Source: Lojkania enalia
Lineage: Eukaryota; Ascomycota; Dothideomycetes; Pleosporales
Direction of reading: 5' to 3'
DNA: 16,569 bases
Assembly (NCBI GenBank): GCA_010094045.1
Contig: ML986612.1
Span: 1-16,569, forward strand
In this document: positions 9,073 to 16,569 of the stretch, one piece after another
Position numbering within the stretch: position 1 is the stretch's first letter
Layout of the letters: each line of letters opens with the position of its first letter
Position numbers and translations under genes: made by a program
The notes under the pieces: generated by a model
The model's input: only the letters and a program-made list of their open reading frames with translations
Database searches by the model: none
Told to the model about the DNA's origin: nothing

Positions 9073-9440
9073 TATTATAGATATCCTTATAAGGACCCCC
9101 GTACTAGACTTAATTAAGATCTAGAACTCTATATAACTAAAAGAATAAGACTAATATAAGATATATAATATGCTTAGTAGTTTAGTTAACTAAGTAACTA
9201 AGTATACTTAGTAGCTTAGTTAACTAAGCAATTAAGTAAGAAAAATAATAAGAGGACTAAATTATATTTAATAACCTTATAACTCTAATCTTTATAGCTC
9301 TTTATAGTTAATTTAAATATCCTTTATATACTCTACTTATATACTTCTATTATAAGCCTATAAGAATAATATACTTTATAGTACGTAATTACTCTTAGTT
9401 ATTACCCCGCTCTATACCTAACTAATTAGAGGCTATTATA
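9073..9440 (+). repeat. 3' LTR of element C (368 bp)
   Basis: It aligns to 2606-2939 with transition differences and one 34-bp length difference, the extra hairpin unit at 9173-9206. It is preceded by the polypurine tract and followed by the target duplication at 9441-9445. Confidence 0.92.
9173..9236. repeat. Two tandem 30-base hairpin units (34-bp period) in 3' LTR of C
   Basis: The units at 9173-9202 and 9207-9236 are separated by tata. Each repeats the palindromic unit found once at 2706-2735. The exact 34-bp difference explains the whole LTR length difference. Confidence 0.88.
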
Positions 9441-9445
9441 ATATA
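9441..9445. repeat. Target-site duplication of element C, right copy (atata)
   Basis: It is identical to 2601-2605 on the other side of the element. Confidence 0.65.
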
Positions 9446-9616
9446 TTAGGGGTTTAGGTCTATATATAATAGGCGAGGTAGTATAGAATTAAGTAGAAGT
9501 TAATTCTATAATATAATACTTATACATACTAAAAGGATAGTAGAGAAAATTCTAAATTAGATAAAAGTATATTATATATAAGATCTTTTATTAGTATTAA
9601 GTAAATTAACTTTTTG

Positions 9617-9772
9617 TATATAGTATTTATTATACTAAAAAAAAGTAGCCGCTTTAATAGTTTAGCTACTTTAATAGTAGAATACATTAGTTTATATATA
9701 ATATTTATAATACTAAGAAAAAGTAGCTACTTTAATAGTTTAACTACTTTAATAGTAGAATATATTATATAG
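9617..9772. repeat. 78-bp tandem duplication
   Basis: Copies at 9617-9694 and about 9695-9772 align with few, mainly transition, changes; anchors tactaa (9633/9711) and aagtagc (9643/9721) are both 78 apart. Each copy contains ctttaatagttta and ctactttaatag, an internal near-repeat. Confidence 0.8.
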
Positions 9773-9943
9773 TTGTTTAAATTATATTAAATATTAAAGT
9801 AGTACGTTTTTTTACTATTTATTTAACTTCTTTTAATAGTTAAGAAGGCTAAATTTACTTAATTCTCGTTTTAGGCTATATTCTTATTATTTTATTATTA
9901 TATTATTATTAAAAGCTTAAATATTATATTTTAATAATAGAGT

Positions 9944-10172
9944 AAACTATTTACTTATATAGGCCGCTCGCTTATAAGATATATTATAGTAAGACTAGAT
10001 ATAATTTCTATATATATTAAAAGAATATAAAAGTTTCTATAAAATAATTATATAAGTTATAAATTACTATTATATTATTTAGTTATTAAACTATATATAT
10101 ATAAAAGTTAAAAAAGTTAATAGAATAGACTATTTACTTATATAAACCGTTTACTTATAAAATATATTATAG
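9944..10172. repeat. Direct repeat pair with 183-bp spacing
   Basis: A block of about 45 bases (ctatttacttatataggccg... and onward to atatattatag) begins at 9947 and recurs at 10130. The second copy has aaccgtt where the first has ggccgct, again mainly transitions. Confidence 0.75.
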
Positions 10173-10196
10173 TTATTAAAGTATCTATAAACTTTT

Positions 10197-10474
10197 TATA
10201 ACAGCGTAGGTAAAATAATAGGTCTAAATATAGTACGAATCTACTTAGAGGTATATAAGAGTATGTAGGGATTAGGAACCTAAGAATTCTATTAACACCT
10301 ATAAGCCTTATATAAAAGGATATAGAAGAACTACTAAACTACTTATAAGGGAGTATATAACTATATATAGAAGGGAAAAGGGGTAGAACTAGGGGTAGGA
10401 TAAGATAAGTAAAAAGCTTTAGGATAAGATTATATATAAAGCTTTTTGTAGAACGATTTCTTTATATTATTATA
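10197..10474 (-). repeat. 3' LTR of element B (278 bp)
   Basis: It aligns to the LTR of A (1453-1731). On the minus strand it begins tataataata directly after the polypurine tract and ends cgctgttata, consistent with TG...CA termini changed by RIP. The flanking DNA at 10196 is unrelated to what flanks A's LTR. Confidence 0.9.
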
Positions 10475-10488
10475 CTACCCCCCTCCTT
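10475..10488 (-). promoter_or_regulatory. Polypurine tract of element B
   Basis: On the minus strand it reads aaggaggggggtag immediately before the LTR. It fixes both the orientation and the identity of 10197-10474 as the 3' LTR. Confidence 0.88.
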
Positions 10489-11504
10489 ATAGGCTAATAG
10501 TCCCTATCTATACTAGTTTGGGAGGGAATCAGGGCTGTTATAGATAGGTTCTAGTATAAAGAAATTTCTTTAAGGAGGTATTTACTAGTAAGAGCTAATA
10601 TACGTAGTTACCTATAGAGATACGTTTATTAATATAATATTAAGTAAGGTTTTCGCGGTAAGTATAATTAACCTATATATTAGCTAGTAACTACTATTAT
10701 AATAGTTTATTAATATTGCAATTTTGTCGCATATAATAATAAACGTTTACTAGCCTTAGTATATTACTAGGTTACTATTAACTAAGCTTCCTTAACTAAA
10801 TAATAACTTCTACTCCGTATATATTATTATACGTCTCTAAAACTATTAATTATTAAAGTATTACTAATACCTTATAAAAAAATTAATTAATATACTATTC
10901 CGCCTACCTTCTAGAGCCTCTTTAGAGGCCTTTTAAATTATCTACCTTTAGGCTATATACGCGCTCGCTTATAGGTAGTATATAATATTTTCCTTTCGGT
11001 CTCTAAGATTAAAAAAATGCGAGTATTATACCTTATAAAATAAAAAGTATAACCCTATACAAATTATATCTAATACTAGTAGAGTATTTACTACTAATAT
11101 ACTTATAGATCCCCTCCTATTATAAGGAGGAGTTTCTAGTCCTTTAGAGCTATCTTAAACTATAAGCAGCAGCCTAATACGTAGAAGATAAGAAGGATAA
11201 AAAGATAGTTTTTAAGGCTATTTTAGAGTCTACTTATAGTCTAGTACTTATAGCCTAGGTTATAAAGAGTTAGAAAGATAGCCTTTCTACAGCTAGTATC
11301 TAGGTAGCTTTATTCTACTAGGGTACTAAATTACTCTATTAGGTTTCGGCCTTAAAAACTCTAGTATCTAGCCTTTAAGCTAATATTATAGCGCTCTTAG
11401 GTAGTTAAAGATAAAGTAGGAGAAGTTTAAGGGGAGTCTAGAGGGAAAGAAGAGGAAGGAGAGTAGAGGAGAAAAGAACTAGAGAAATATCTAATAGTCT
11501 ACTA
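10489..11504 (-). other. 1-kb 3' region of element B downstream of pol
   Basis: This is an unusually long stretch between the pol stop and the polypurine tract. It contains a 10-bp perfect inverted repeat (10503-10512 with 10539-10548), a small GCCTC/GAGGC hairpin (10916-10929), and a part that reads better on the plus strand (see 11166-11530). On the minus strand I recognise no domain. The part at 10500-10560 has several unmutated CpA/TpG sites. Confidence 0.5.
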
Positions 11505-11530
11505 TCAGACCCTCTAGATTTTATAGAAGA
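11166..11530 (+). pseudogene. Possible antisense reading frame in the 3' region of element B
   Basis: On the plus strand, the frame through gaagataagaaggataaa (about 11188) reads as a Lys/Asp-rich start, then a long Leu/Ala/Val/Ser segment, then a strongly Arg/Glu/Lys-rich end near 11405-11475. Its roughly nine stops are all TAG or TAA, compatible with Trp or Gln before RIP. It runs opposite to pol and overlaps the pol end slightly. I do not recognise the protein. In such TA-rich sequence stops of this type are expected by chance too, so this is weak evidence; it could equally be noncoding 3' sequence. Confidence 0.3.
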
Positions 11531-11689
11531 GTAATTTTAGGCCTATACTTTAGTTTTTTAATCTACTACTTAACTCTTATATATTATCGTCTACTAGATA
11601 ATCTATATTCTTTATACTATTCTTATATACCTTAATCTATTTAGTTAGAGCCCTTAGGAGTTCTAGCTAATTCGGATACTTATTATAAA

Positions 11690-11840
11690 AAGCTTTTAAC
11701 TTATAAAGCGAACCTATAAAATTTAAAGCTTTATACTAGACTAAGTTAGGATTATATTCTACCCATTTTACACAGTATTTAAAGGTCTTATAATACAGCT
11801 TACTAACCAGTATTTCCTTAACCTCCTACTCTTCTACCCT
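11690..11840 (-). other. Chromodomain of element B
   Basis: From 11837 down the frame reads Val-Glu-Glu-(TAG)-Glu-Val-Lys-Glu-Ile-Leu, matching the Glu-Trp-Glu-Val-Glu-x-Ile-Leu entry of a chromodomain. It then reads Lys-Tyr-Cys-Val-Lys-Trp-Val with Trp intact (TGG, 11765-11763), and Tyr-Asn-Pro-Asn, then (TAG)-Tyr. Survival of TGG and of a Cys codon makes this one of the less mutated patches. It probably guided integration to marked chromatin. Confidence 0.82.
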
Positions 11841-11984
11841 CTTAATAGCGATAGCAGGTGGTTTTAGAGCTTTTTACTTTAGTAGAGGGTCCTAGGGGTT
11901 CTTATATAGTAGGTTTAGTACGAAAATATTATATATTCTCAACCCTAGGGGTAGTTATAGATAGTATAAGTTTCTAATCTATTC

Positions 11985-12060
11985 TAGTACTTTAAAAGGG
12001 CTCTCCTATTAATTAGATAGCTTTCGGCTTAGTTTCTAGACCGTAAAATTCTTAGTATTT
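11985..12060 (-). other. GPY/F module of element B integrase
   Basis: The codons TAG-GAG-AGC-CCT-TTT-AAA at 12008-11991 correspond to the family Trp-x-Gly-Pro-Phe-Lys, with Gly now Ser. They are followed by Val-Leu-Glu and a later His/Tyr-Asn-Ile-Phe-Val block. The position between the integrase core and chromodomain is as in element C. Confidence 0.75.
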
Positions 12061-12424
12061 AGGTAGACTATATTACTAATCTACTAATTAATTAGTTACT
12101 AATAATAGTTAATAATAGATTATATATAATTCTAAGCTTTTTTAATATTAGTCTTTACAATTTCTTAGACTATATATATATAAGTTACTAGAGCTAAAGT
12201 ATTCTTATAATTTAATTTATCTATTATAATAATAGAATTAATAGAATATTTTCAATCCTAACTCTAATAGAGCTTAGATCTGTATAGAATCTAATATAGG
12301 GATATTCTAATAGTTATATAGGGTAGAATTACTTATATTTAGTTAATTATAGGTAATAGAGAACTCTAGTTATTTTAGTAGAAGGATATAAAAGAGCACA
12401 GTCTCTAATCGATATACTTATTTA

Positions 12425-12900
12425 TAATCTCTATCTATCCGTTAGTCTCTTTATAATAAGTAGTAGATAGTTTAATCTTTATACCTAAAATATAGTAGAA
12501 TTCAAACTAGAAACTAGATATAAACTAAAGTTTTTAGTCTAAAATAATAGTTTCGGGTATATAGCTAAAGTAGTATATCTATTAAATAAATAATTTAGCT
12601 ATTCTTCTTACGTTAATTATACGATAGTAGAGAATAGATACTACTTATTTAGACAGGTAATTAATTACTACTATAATCTAATTATATCTGGACTTATCTA
12701 TAGAGAAATCTTTAAAGTTAATATATAGGTACTATATTAGTTAATTTAGTATAGGAAGTAAGTAGATAAAACCTAGGGTTTAGGTTTATATTAAATAAGC
12801 TTTATAGTATAAAATATAATTCCGTATATATTATTTATAAGTAGCCTCTATACCCTTCTAATAATACTTTTAAGATAGTAACTAATAGGTTTTAGTAGCA
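12425..12900 (-). other. Integrase of element B: zinc-binding and catalytic core
   Basis: Two former Cys codons in C-X2-C spacing sit at 12818-12816 and 12809-12807, after Tyr-Ile-Arg-Asn; both are Tyr codons now. The first catalytic Asp (12719-12717) is AAC, Asn; the second Asp (12539-12537) and the Glu (12431-12429) are intact, 36 codons apart, D-X35-E. A Val-Val-Ile-x-x-Leu-Ser-Lys block and a Thr-x-Gly-x-Ile-Glu block flank them. Confidence 0.9.
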
Positions 12901-13329
12901 CTTAAGTATATAGAGGATACTTAGTTATAAACCTCTTATATAAGTTATATATAAATGCCTGAATCTAATAGAATATATAAGTAATTATCGTAGAGGAGTA
13001 GTCTATTTTCTATCTAATACTTATAGGGTAGAAGTATATATTCCTATATAAAGGAGGCTTAGTTTTTCTATAATAATATATTAATTAACTCTAGAAAGTC
13101 TAGTAATATAATCTACTTCTAACTTTTAATAATATTTAGTATAGCTGCTTAAGTTATTATTTAGATAATATAGAACTAGACTAATTTAGTATTAATTTAG
13201 GGGTAAAGTTAATATAGTCTAAATAGGACTCTTAACTAGTTGTTAGTTTAAACTACTTTTAAGTTTTCTATATCTTATTTATAATAACTAAGGATATCTA
13301 CTCTAGTATTATTCTTATCTAAAGTATAC

Positions 13330-13660
13330 TTAATTTAGAACTAATACTAAGCTAATTCCTCAGTCTAATAAACTTAATAAGTATTAAGTACTTTTATAGT
13401 TATAAAATATTTAAGTAAACGATAATTAGTATATACTAGAGTTCTAGTAGCTACTAAAGTAAGTTCTACCCTCTATTACTTAAACATAGTAACAATTGTA
13501 AATAGTTTCTTATTATAGATTTTCTAGTTTAGTTCTAAACTAGATAAAACTTTACTATAGAATACTATAGGGTACTATTTTCTATTAGAATATTTCTATA
13601 ATAGTACTCTTATAACTACTCTATTAGAAATATTAGTTTCTATTTTTATTTCTAACGTAA
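13330..13660 (-). other. RNase H domain of element B
   Basis: The frame reads Glu-Thr-Asn at 13640-13632 (family Glu-Thr-Asp, catalytic Asp lost). It then has a Tyr-Pro-Ile-Val-Phe-Tyr-Ser-Lys block, a Tyr-Asn-Lys-Lys-Leu block near 13518, and Tyr-Thr-Asn-Tyr-Arg near 13440 (family Tyr-Thr-Asp-His). It ends with a Thr-x-x-Val-x-(TAG) block, as RNase H domains of this family do. Confidence 0.88.
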
Positions 13661-13929
13661 GGTTAAAGTAGTAGAAAGTAGATATACTTAATAGGGCTGA
13701 CTTTAATTTCTTAAAGATAATATCATATTCTAAAGTCTATATAAAAGAGGTTATAAAGCTCTATAGTACAATAATTAGCTTTATAATACGCGAGAATTCT
13801 AGTATAAACTATTAGTAGAATCTAGTAAAACCTAAGAAGAATTTTACACCTATTATAGTAGTAGATAGCTGCTAGTTATATAGTACTTCTACCTTCTCTA
13901 AATTAACCTTAAAACCTTTATTTAAGAGG

Positions 13930-14560
13930 ATATAGCTAAGGTATTTAGTTTAAATAATATAAAATTCGCTCTTTTTAATATTAACTTATAACCCTATTTA
14001 ATATAATCTCTTAAAAACTTTCTTAACATAGATAGTATATATTATCTTATCTTTAGAGTAGATAAAAATATCGTCTAAGTAAGTAATATAGAAGTTATCT
14101 AGATAGTCGATTAGTACGTTATTTATATAATATTAGTAAGTTACTAGACTATTATATAATTTAAAAAGTAGAATTTTATACTTATAGGTTCTATATTAAA
14201 TCTAAAAGGTAGTATATTTTTTAGAATTAAGGTTTATTCTAATCTTATTAAAAGCCGTGCAAATATTAAACTTAGTAAAAATTACTACTTTAATAGGCTT
14301 AGATAAGAGTTTATCTATACGTAGTATCGGATATATATTCTTATAAGTAAGAGTATTAAGTTTATAATAATCTATATAGATATATAGGTTACTATTAAGT
14401 TTATAGATATAAAGGATTAGAAATATAAAAAAGCTCCAACTCTACTTAATATACCTATACCGTAGATTATCTATAATATACTTTTTAGTTACCTCTAGCT
14501 TCTTAATATTCTACTTATATAATAAGCTGTAACTATTAGAGAGGGGTTTTATAAAGATAA
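13930..14560 (-). other. Reverse transcriptase domain of element B
   Basis: The polymerase box Tyr-Leu-Asp-Asp is intact at 14081-14070, followed by Ile-Phe-Ile-Tyr-Ser-Lys. Upstream in order are Leu-Phe-x-Leu-x-Asn-Ser block codons (14190-14150), Phe-Asn-Lys-Ile-Arg-Ile near 14250, Lys-Phe-Asn-Ile (catalytic Asp now Asn) near 14275, Asp-Tyr-Tyr-Lys-Leu-Asn near 14372, and Phe-Leu-Ile-Leu near 14428. The pattern is clearly Ty3/gypsy. Confidence 0.93.
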
Positions 14561-15289
14561 TCTTATAATTATAAAGGTAGTATTCTAGTAATTAATAAGC
14601 TATAGTTTTACTAAATATATTTTAATATCTATAGTATTTAGATAGTAATTAGAGATTTACTAGTATTTTGTTTTTAGTCTTATCTTCTAGCTCTAGAACT
14701 TACTTATCTTTGATTAGCTGCTCGATTTTATATAGAGACGTAGAGAAAAACTCGTTCTCTTTCCTCTTTATATTAAAGTAGAAAGTATTAGCTAAGATAA
14801 GAGTAATAATAGGAGAATAGACTTTCTTTAGATCAGGTTTGGACTTTATTATATATAGGTATATAGAAGCTCTAAGCTTATTTAAACTATAAATTATAAG
14901 AGACTAATATAGTTTTAATAGTCTTAATAGACTTTTAATACGATAGATAGTTGAACTGTAAGACTACTAATACTAGTTCTTTTCTTATAAAGCGTCGCGT
15001 TACTAGATATCTAGCTCTACCTCTTTATTATATACTAGCTAAGTTAATTATATAAGAAGAGGAGGTAAAAGATTATAAATAGTAGGATACTTAGAGGGTT
15101 ATATAATCCGATTCTTATTTATATCTAGCTGGAGTTGAAAATAATATAACTATTTAATACTAATAATATAATCTTAAATACCTAGATCTATAATAATAAA
15201 TAGATAGTTTTAAATAGTTCTCCTATTAATTTGTAGATATAAATAGATATATTAATTAACTAGGGTTTAGATTTAGTTCTAAAAACCTT

Positions 15290-15410
15290 TAATAGTAATT
15301 TTAAAGGGTAAATACTATATTAATATATATAGAGTTTAGAAGAGTAATCTAGCTACTATAGAATTAAAGAATAGAAAGCCTTAAATACTAGTATTAATAA
15401 GGGCGTTTAA
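15290..15410 (-). other. Aspartic protease active-site region of element B
   Basis: Codons 15404-15384 read Ala-Leu-Ile-Asn-Thr-Ser-Ile, corresponding to Ala-Leu-Ile-Asp-Thr-Gly-Ala. The catalytic Asp (15395-15393) is now Asn, and a Gly-Phe-x-Phe stretch follows. Further on, near 15185, a Leu-Gly-Ile block fits the second conserved protease segment. It lies in the pol frame, about 45 codons after the proposed frameshift. Confidence 0.8.
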
Positions 15411-15526
15411 TTATATACTAACACTTTTTAAATATAGAATAGTAGGAATTTAGAAATACTTTCCTTTAAATAAATATAATAAATCGATGTTTAATAAGTT
15501 ATACTTATTTAAGTTTAGGATAGAGA

Positions 15527-15533
15527 GTTTTTT
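15527..15533 (-). promoter_or_regulatory. Slippery heptamer A AAA AAC for -1 gag-pol frameshift
   Basis: On the minus strand the seven bases 15533-15527 are AAAAAAC. In the gag frame they split as A AAA AAC, the phase needed for -1 slippage, and slipping by -1 enters exactly the pol frame. Bases followed by A in this run cannot be CpA-RIP products, so most of the heptamer is probably original. A 7-bp stem with 3-base loop (15509-15493) follows after 17 bases, farther than the usual 5-9. Confidence 0.6.
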
Positions 15534-15649
15534 TAGATATCTCTATTTCCCACCTAAAAACTATCTAGGTAGTACTTACTTATATCTAAGAACTCTTCTT
15601 CCTTAATCTCCTCTTATTTAACCTCTATCTCTTATATTTTAAAGACTAT

Positions 15650-15691
15650 ATATTTATTTATAAAGTATCCTAGTTTACTATAATTATAGTA
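15650..15691 (-). other. CCHC zinc knuckle of element B Gag, all ligands lost
   Basis: Codons at 15691, 15682, 15667 and 15652 have exact C-X2-C-X4-H-X4-C spacing, and each is TAC or TAT (Tyr) now. Lys, Leu (Pro) and Gly between them fit the classic knuckle. The same unit begins element A's visible part (40-1). Confidence 0.9.
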
Positions 15692-16569
15692 ATTATCTAG
15701 GGTTATATACCTTTTAGGTATAAGAGTCTTACTAAATTATTAAAAAGTAATTATAGTAGAATAAGGTGTTAATACTAGAGTAGATTAGGGTAGTATTAGA
15801 TTATAGATTACCTTAAATAAACTCTTAGAAACCTTCTAGTACTAATCTAAATTTATTTTAGCTGCAATTTATAGGCTAGTAGTTTATTCTAGAAGGTTAA
15901 AAATACTTCTCCTTTCTATATTATAGGCTGTTAAGTAGACGACTATAATATTAAAAGAGTCTTTCTATATAAATTTAAAGCTAAAGTTTAGTATCTTTAA
16001 GCTAGAGAGAATCTTATTCTATAAGTAGAAGAACTACTTAGATTAAGATACAGATCCTCTAATAGCTATATTAATAAAGTAAGCTTTAAAAGTTAGGAAC
16101 GCTTTTTTCTTATTTATCCTTAAAACCTAAAACGCCTATTATACCTCTATCTCTTTATTACCTATAATAAAATACGATTATAGAAGCGAAATTATTTCTT
16201 TAGTATTCTTAAACCGATACTAGTCTGATTTAGCTAGGTATTTTAGCTCTAGATACCCTTTTATAGTACTAGAGGTATATCCCTATACTAATACTATATA
16301 TATATACTCTATTAGATAGTAATCTATATTAATCTTAAGTCGGTCTAGAATTAAGGCTTACTATTATTTAAATATAGGTTTACTACTACTTATAAAGCTT
16401 TTAATCTTAAGTATACGTTTAGTAAAATAAGCTTAAAAGGGTTTAAAGGTAGTTAAGAGGTTTCTTACTAGAAGAGTTGTAAAAGTTTTCTAGTATATTA
16501 TTAGTTCTAATTTAGTAGTTTATAGAGGTTAATTAGGACTAATAGTTCTCTATTATATTAAGTATATAA

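Larger units (their letters stand above)
2606..9440 (+). mobile_element. Element C: complete Ty3/gypsy chromovirus, 6,835 bp, RIP-inactivated
   Basis: The element has LTRs at both ends, a 5-bp target duplication, and a single internal frame. Along that frame lie capsid, CCHC zinc knuckle, protease, reverse transcriptase, RNase H, integrase (zinc-binding, D-D-35-E core, GPY/F module) and chromodomain. A polypurine tract sits just before the 3' LTR. The order RT-RNase H-integrase and the chromodomain place it in the chromovirus branch of Ty3/gypsy. Every domain carries RIP stops and substitutions, so it is dead. It lies in opposite orientation to elements A and B and is inserted in the DNA separating them. 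No primer-binding site could be recognised after the 5' LTR. Confidence 0.95.
9441..10196. other. Mutated DNA between element C and element B, no gene seen
   Basis: This is the right continuation of the pre-insertion DNA of 1732-2605. It is very AT-rich and holds a 78-bp tandem duplication (9617-9772) and a direct repeat about 183 bp apart (9947 and 10130). There are stops in all frames and no recognised coding sequence. Bases 10192-10196 (ctttt) would be the target duplication of element B, whose other side is outside the window. Confidence 0.6.
11505..15530 (-). pseudogene. pol: pol pseudogene of element B
   Basis: All pol domains lie in one minus-strand frame (codon starts at 2 mod 3), checked at 15395 (protease), 14075 (RT), 13640 (RNase H), 12818, 12719, 12539 and 12431 (integrase) and 11837 (chromodomain). 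The frame is about 1,342 codons, normal for a gypsy Pol. I place its end at TGA 11507-11505. TGA is not the usual CpA-RIP product of a sense codon, and it is followed by two TAGs, so it is the best candidate for a native stop. The frame is -1 relative to gag, joined at the slippery site 15533-15527. Stops at Trp and Gln positions and lost catalytic residues make it non-functional. Confidence 0.88.
10197..16569 (-). mobile_element. Element B: partial Ty3/gypsy chromovirus (pol and 3' LTR), RIP-mutated
   Basis: Read on the minus strand from the window end: gag, zinc knuckle, frameshift site, protease, RT, RNase H, integrase, chromodomain, a 1-kb 3' region, polypurine tract and 3' LTR. It is the same family as element A by its gag and LTR. 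By comparison with A, its missing 5' part is about 530 bp of gag and leader plus an LTR of about 279 bp, so the full element would be near 7.2 kb (inference). It is distinct from element C: different LTR, different motifs, and a -1 frame relation between gag and pol. Confidence 0.92.
15515..16569 (-). pseudogene. gag: gag pseudogene of element B, 5' end outside window
   Basis: In the minus-strand frame with codon starts at 1 mod 3, this reads the same Gag as element A: capsid-like part from the window edge to about 15950, then the zinc knuckle, then an acidic Glu-rich stretch near 15630-15580. It then reaches the slippery heptamer; in the gag frame TAA at 15517-15515 would end the unshifted product. 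The start codon is outside the window. Stops are TAG or TAA at positions compatible with Trp or Gln. Its alignment with A is gap-free over 918 bp, so the frame is preserved in both copies. Confidence 0.8.

Noticed and set aside
1453..10474. The LTRs at 1453-1731 and 10197-10474 as the two ends of one element enclosing C.
   Set aside because: Gag lies left of the first on the minus strand, while a polypurine tract and pol lie right of the second. They are therefore a 5' LTR and a 3' LTR of two different insertions pointing the same way.
10503..10548. Inverted repeat as a transcription terminator or small RNA gene.
   Set aside because: A 10-bp stem with a 26-base loop in TA-rich DNA is weak, and nothing supports a bacterial-type terminator in this eukaryotic context.
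1..16569. Window length of 16,569 bases equals that of the human mitochondrial reference.
   Set aside because: The sequence has no rRNA, tRNA or mitochondrial genes. It contains retrotransposon pol motifs and RIP signatures, so the length is a coincidence.
1..16569. Similar ends (1-918 and 15652-16569) as sign of a circular molecule or assembly overlap.
   Set aside because: The two copies differ at roughly one base in ten over the first 120 bases, which an overlap would not. They are explained as gag genes of two elements of one family, each next to its own LTR context.
1..16569. Short open frames on both strands as small genes.
   Set aside because: TAA and TAG are dense in all frames. The short open stretches are either fragments of the gag and pol frames already described or shadows of them, and no start codon context or family motif supports a separate gene.

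Overview
The window is a piece of a transposon graveyard from a filamentous ascomycete (Pezizomycotina-type) genome. No intact gene is visible on either strand. The sequence is very AT-rich in a specific way: TpA is hugely over-represented, while CpA and TpG are almost absent. Positions 3121-3180, for example, hold 12 TpA and no CpA or TpG. Codons recognisable by family motifs show Trp as TAG, Gln as TAA, Cys and His as Tyr, Ala as Val, Asp as Asn and Met as ATA. This is the signature of repeat-induced point mutation (RIP), the fungal CpA-to-TpA defence against repeats. The taxon is inferred only from that signature.

Three Ty3/gypsy LTR retrotransposons of the chromovirus type are present, from two families. 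Element A (1-1731, minus strand, cut by the window start) shows its 5' LTR (1453-1731) and most of gag. Element C (2606-9440, plus strand, 6,835 bp) is complete end to end: LTRs at 2606-2939 and 9073-9440, a 5-bp target duplication (atata), one continuous Gag-Pol frame of about 1,886 codons, and a polypurine tract. Element B (10197-16569, minus strand, cut by the window end) belongs to A's family. It shows its 3' LTR (10197-10474), polypurine tract, a 1-kb 3' region, a pol frame (chromodomain, integrase, RNase H, reverse transcriptase, protease) and most of gag.

A and B are two copies of one family in the same orientation, so window positions 1-918 align base for base with 15652-16569. The DNA between them (1732-2605 plus 9441-10196, about 1.6 kb once C is removed) holds a degenerate minisatellite, a (TA)n tract into which C inserted, and short duplications, but no gene.

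Before mutation, each element would have made Gag (capsid plus CCHC zinc knuckle) to package its RNA, and a Pol polyprotein cut by the protease. RT and RNase H would copy the RNA to DNA. The integrase, with its C-terminal chromodomain, would direct insertion, probably toward marked chromatin. The families differ in expression strategy: C has gag and pol in one frame, whereas B has pol in the -1 frame relative to gag, with a slippery heptamer A AAA AAC in the correct phase at 15533-15527. Every coding region is now broken by many stops and lost catalytic or metal-binding residues.

I found no intact novel system. The items most worth a second look are the frameshift site, the LTR hairpin duplication, a possible antisense reading frame in B's 3' region, and the long unassigned segment between zinc knuckle and protease in C.
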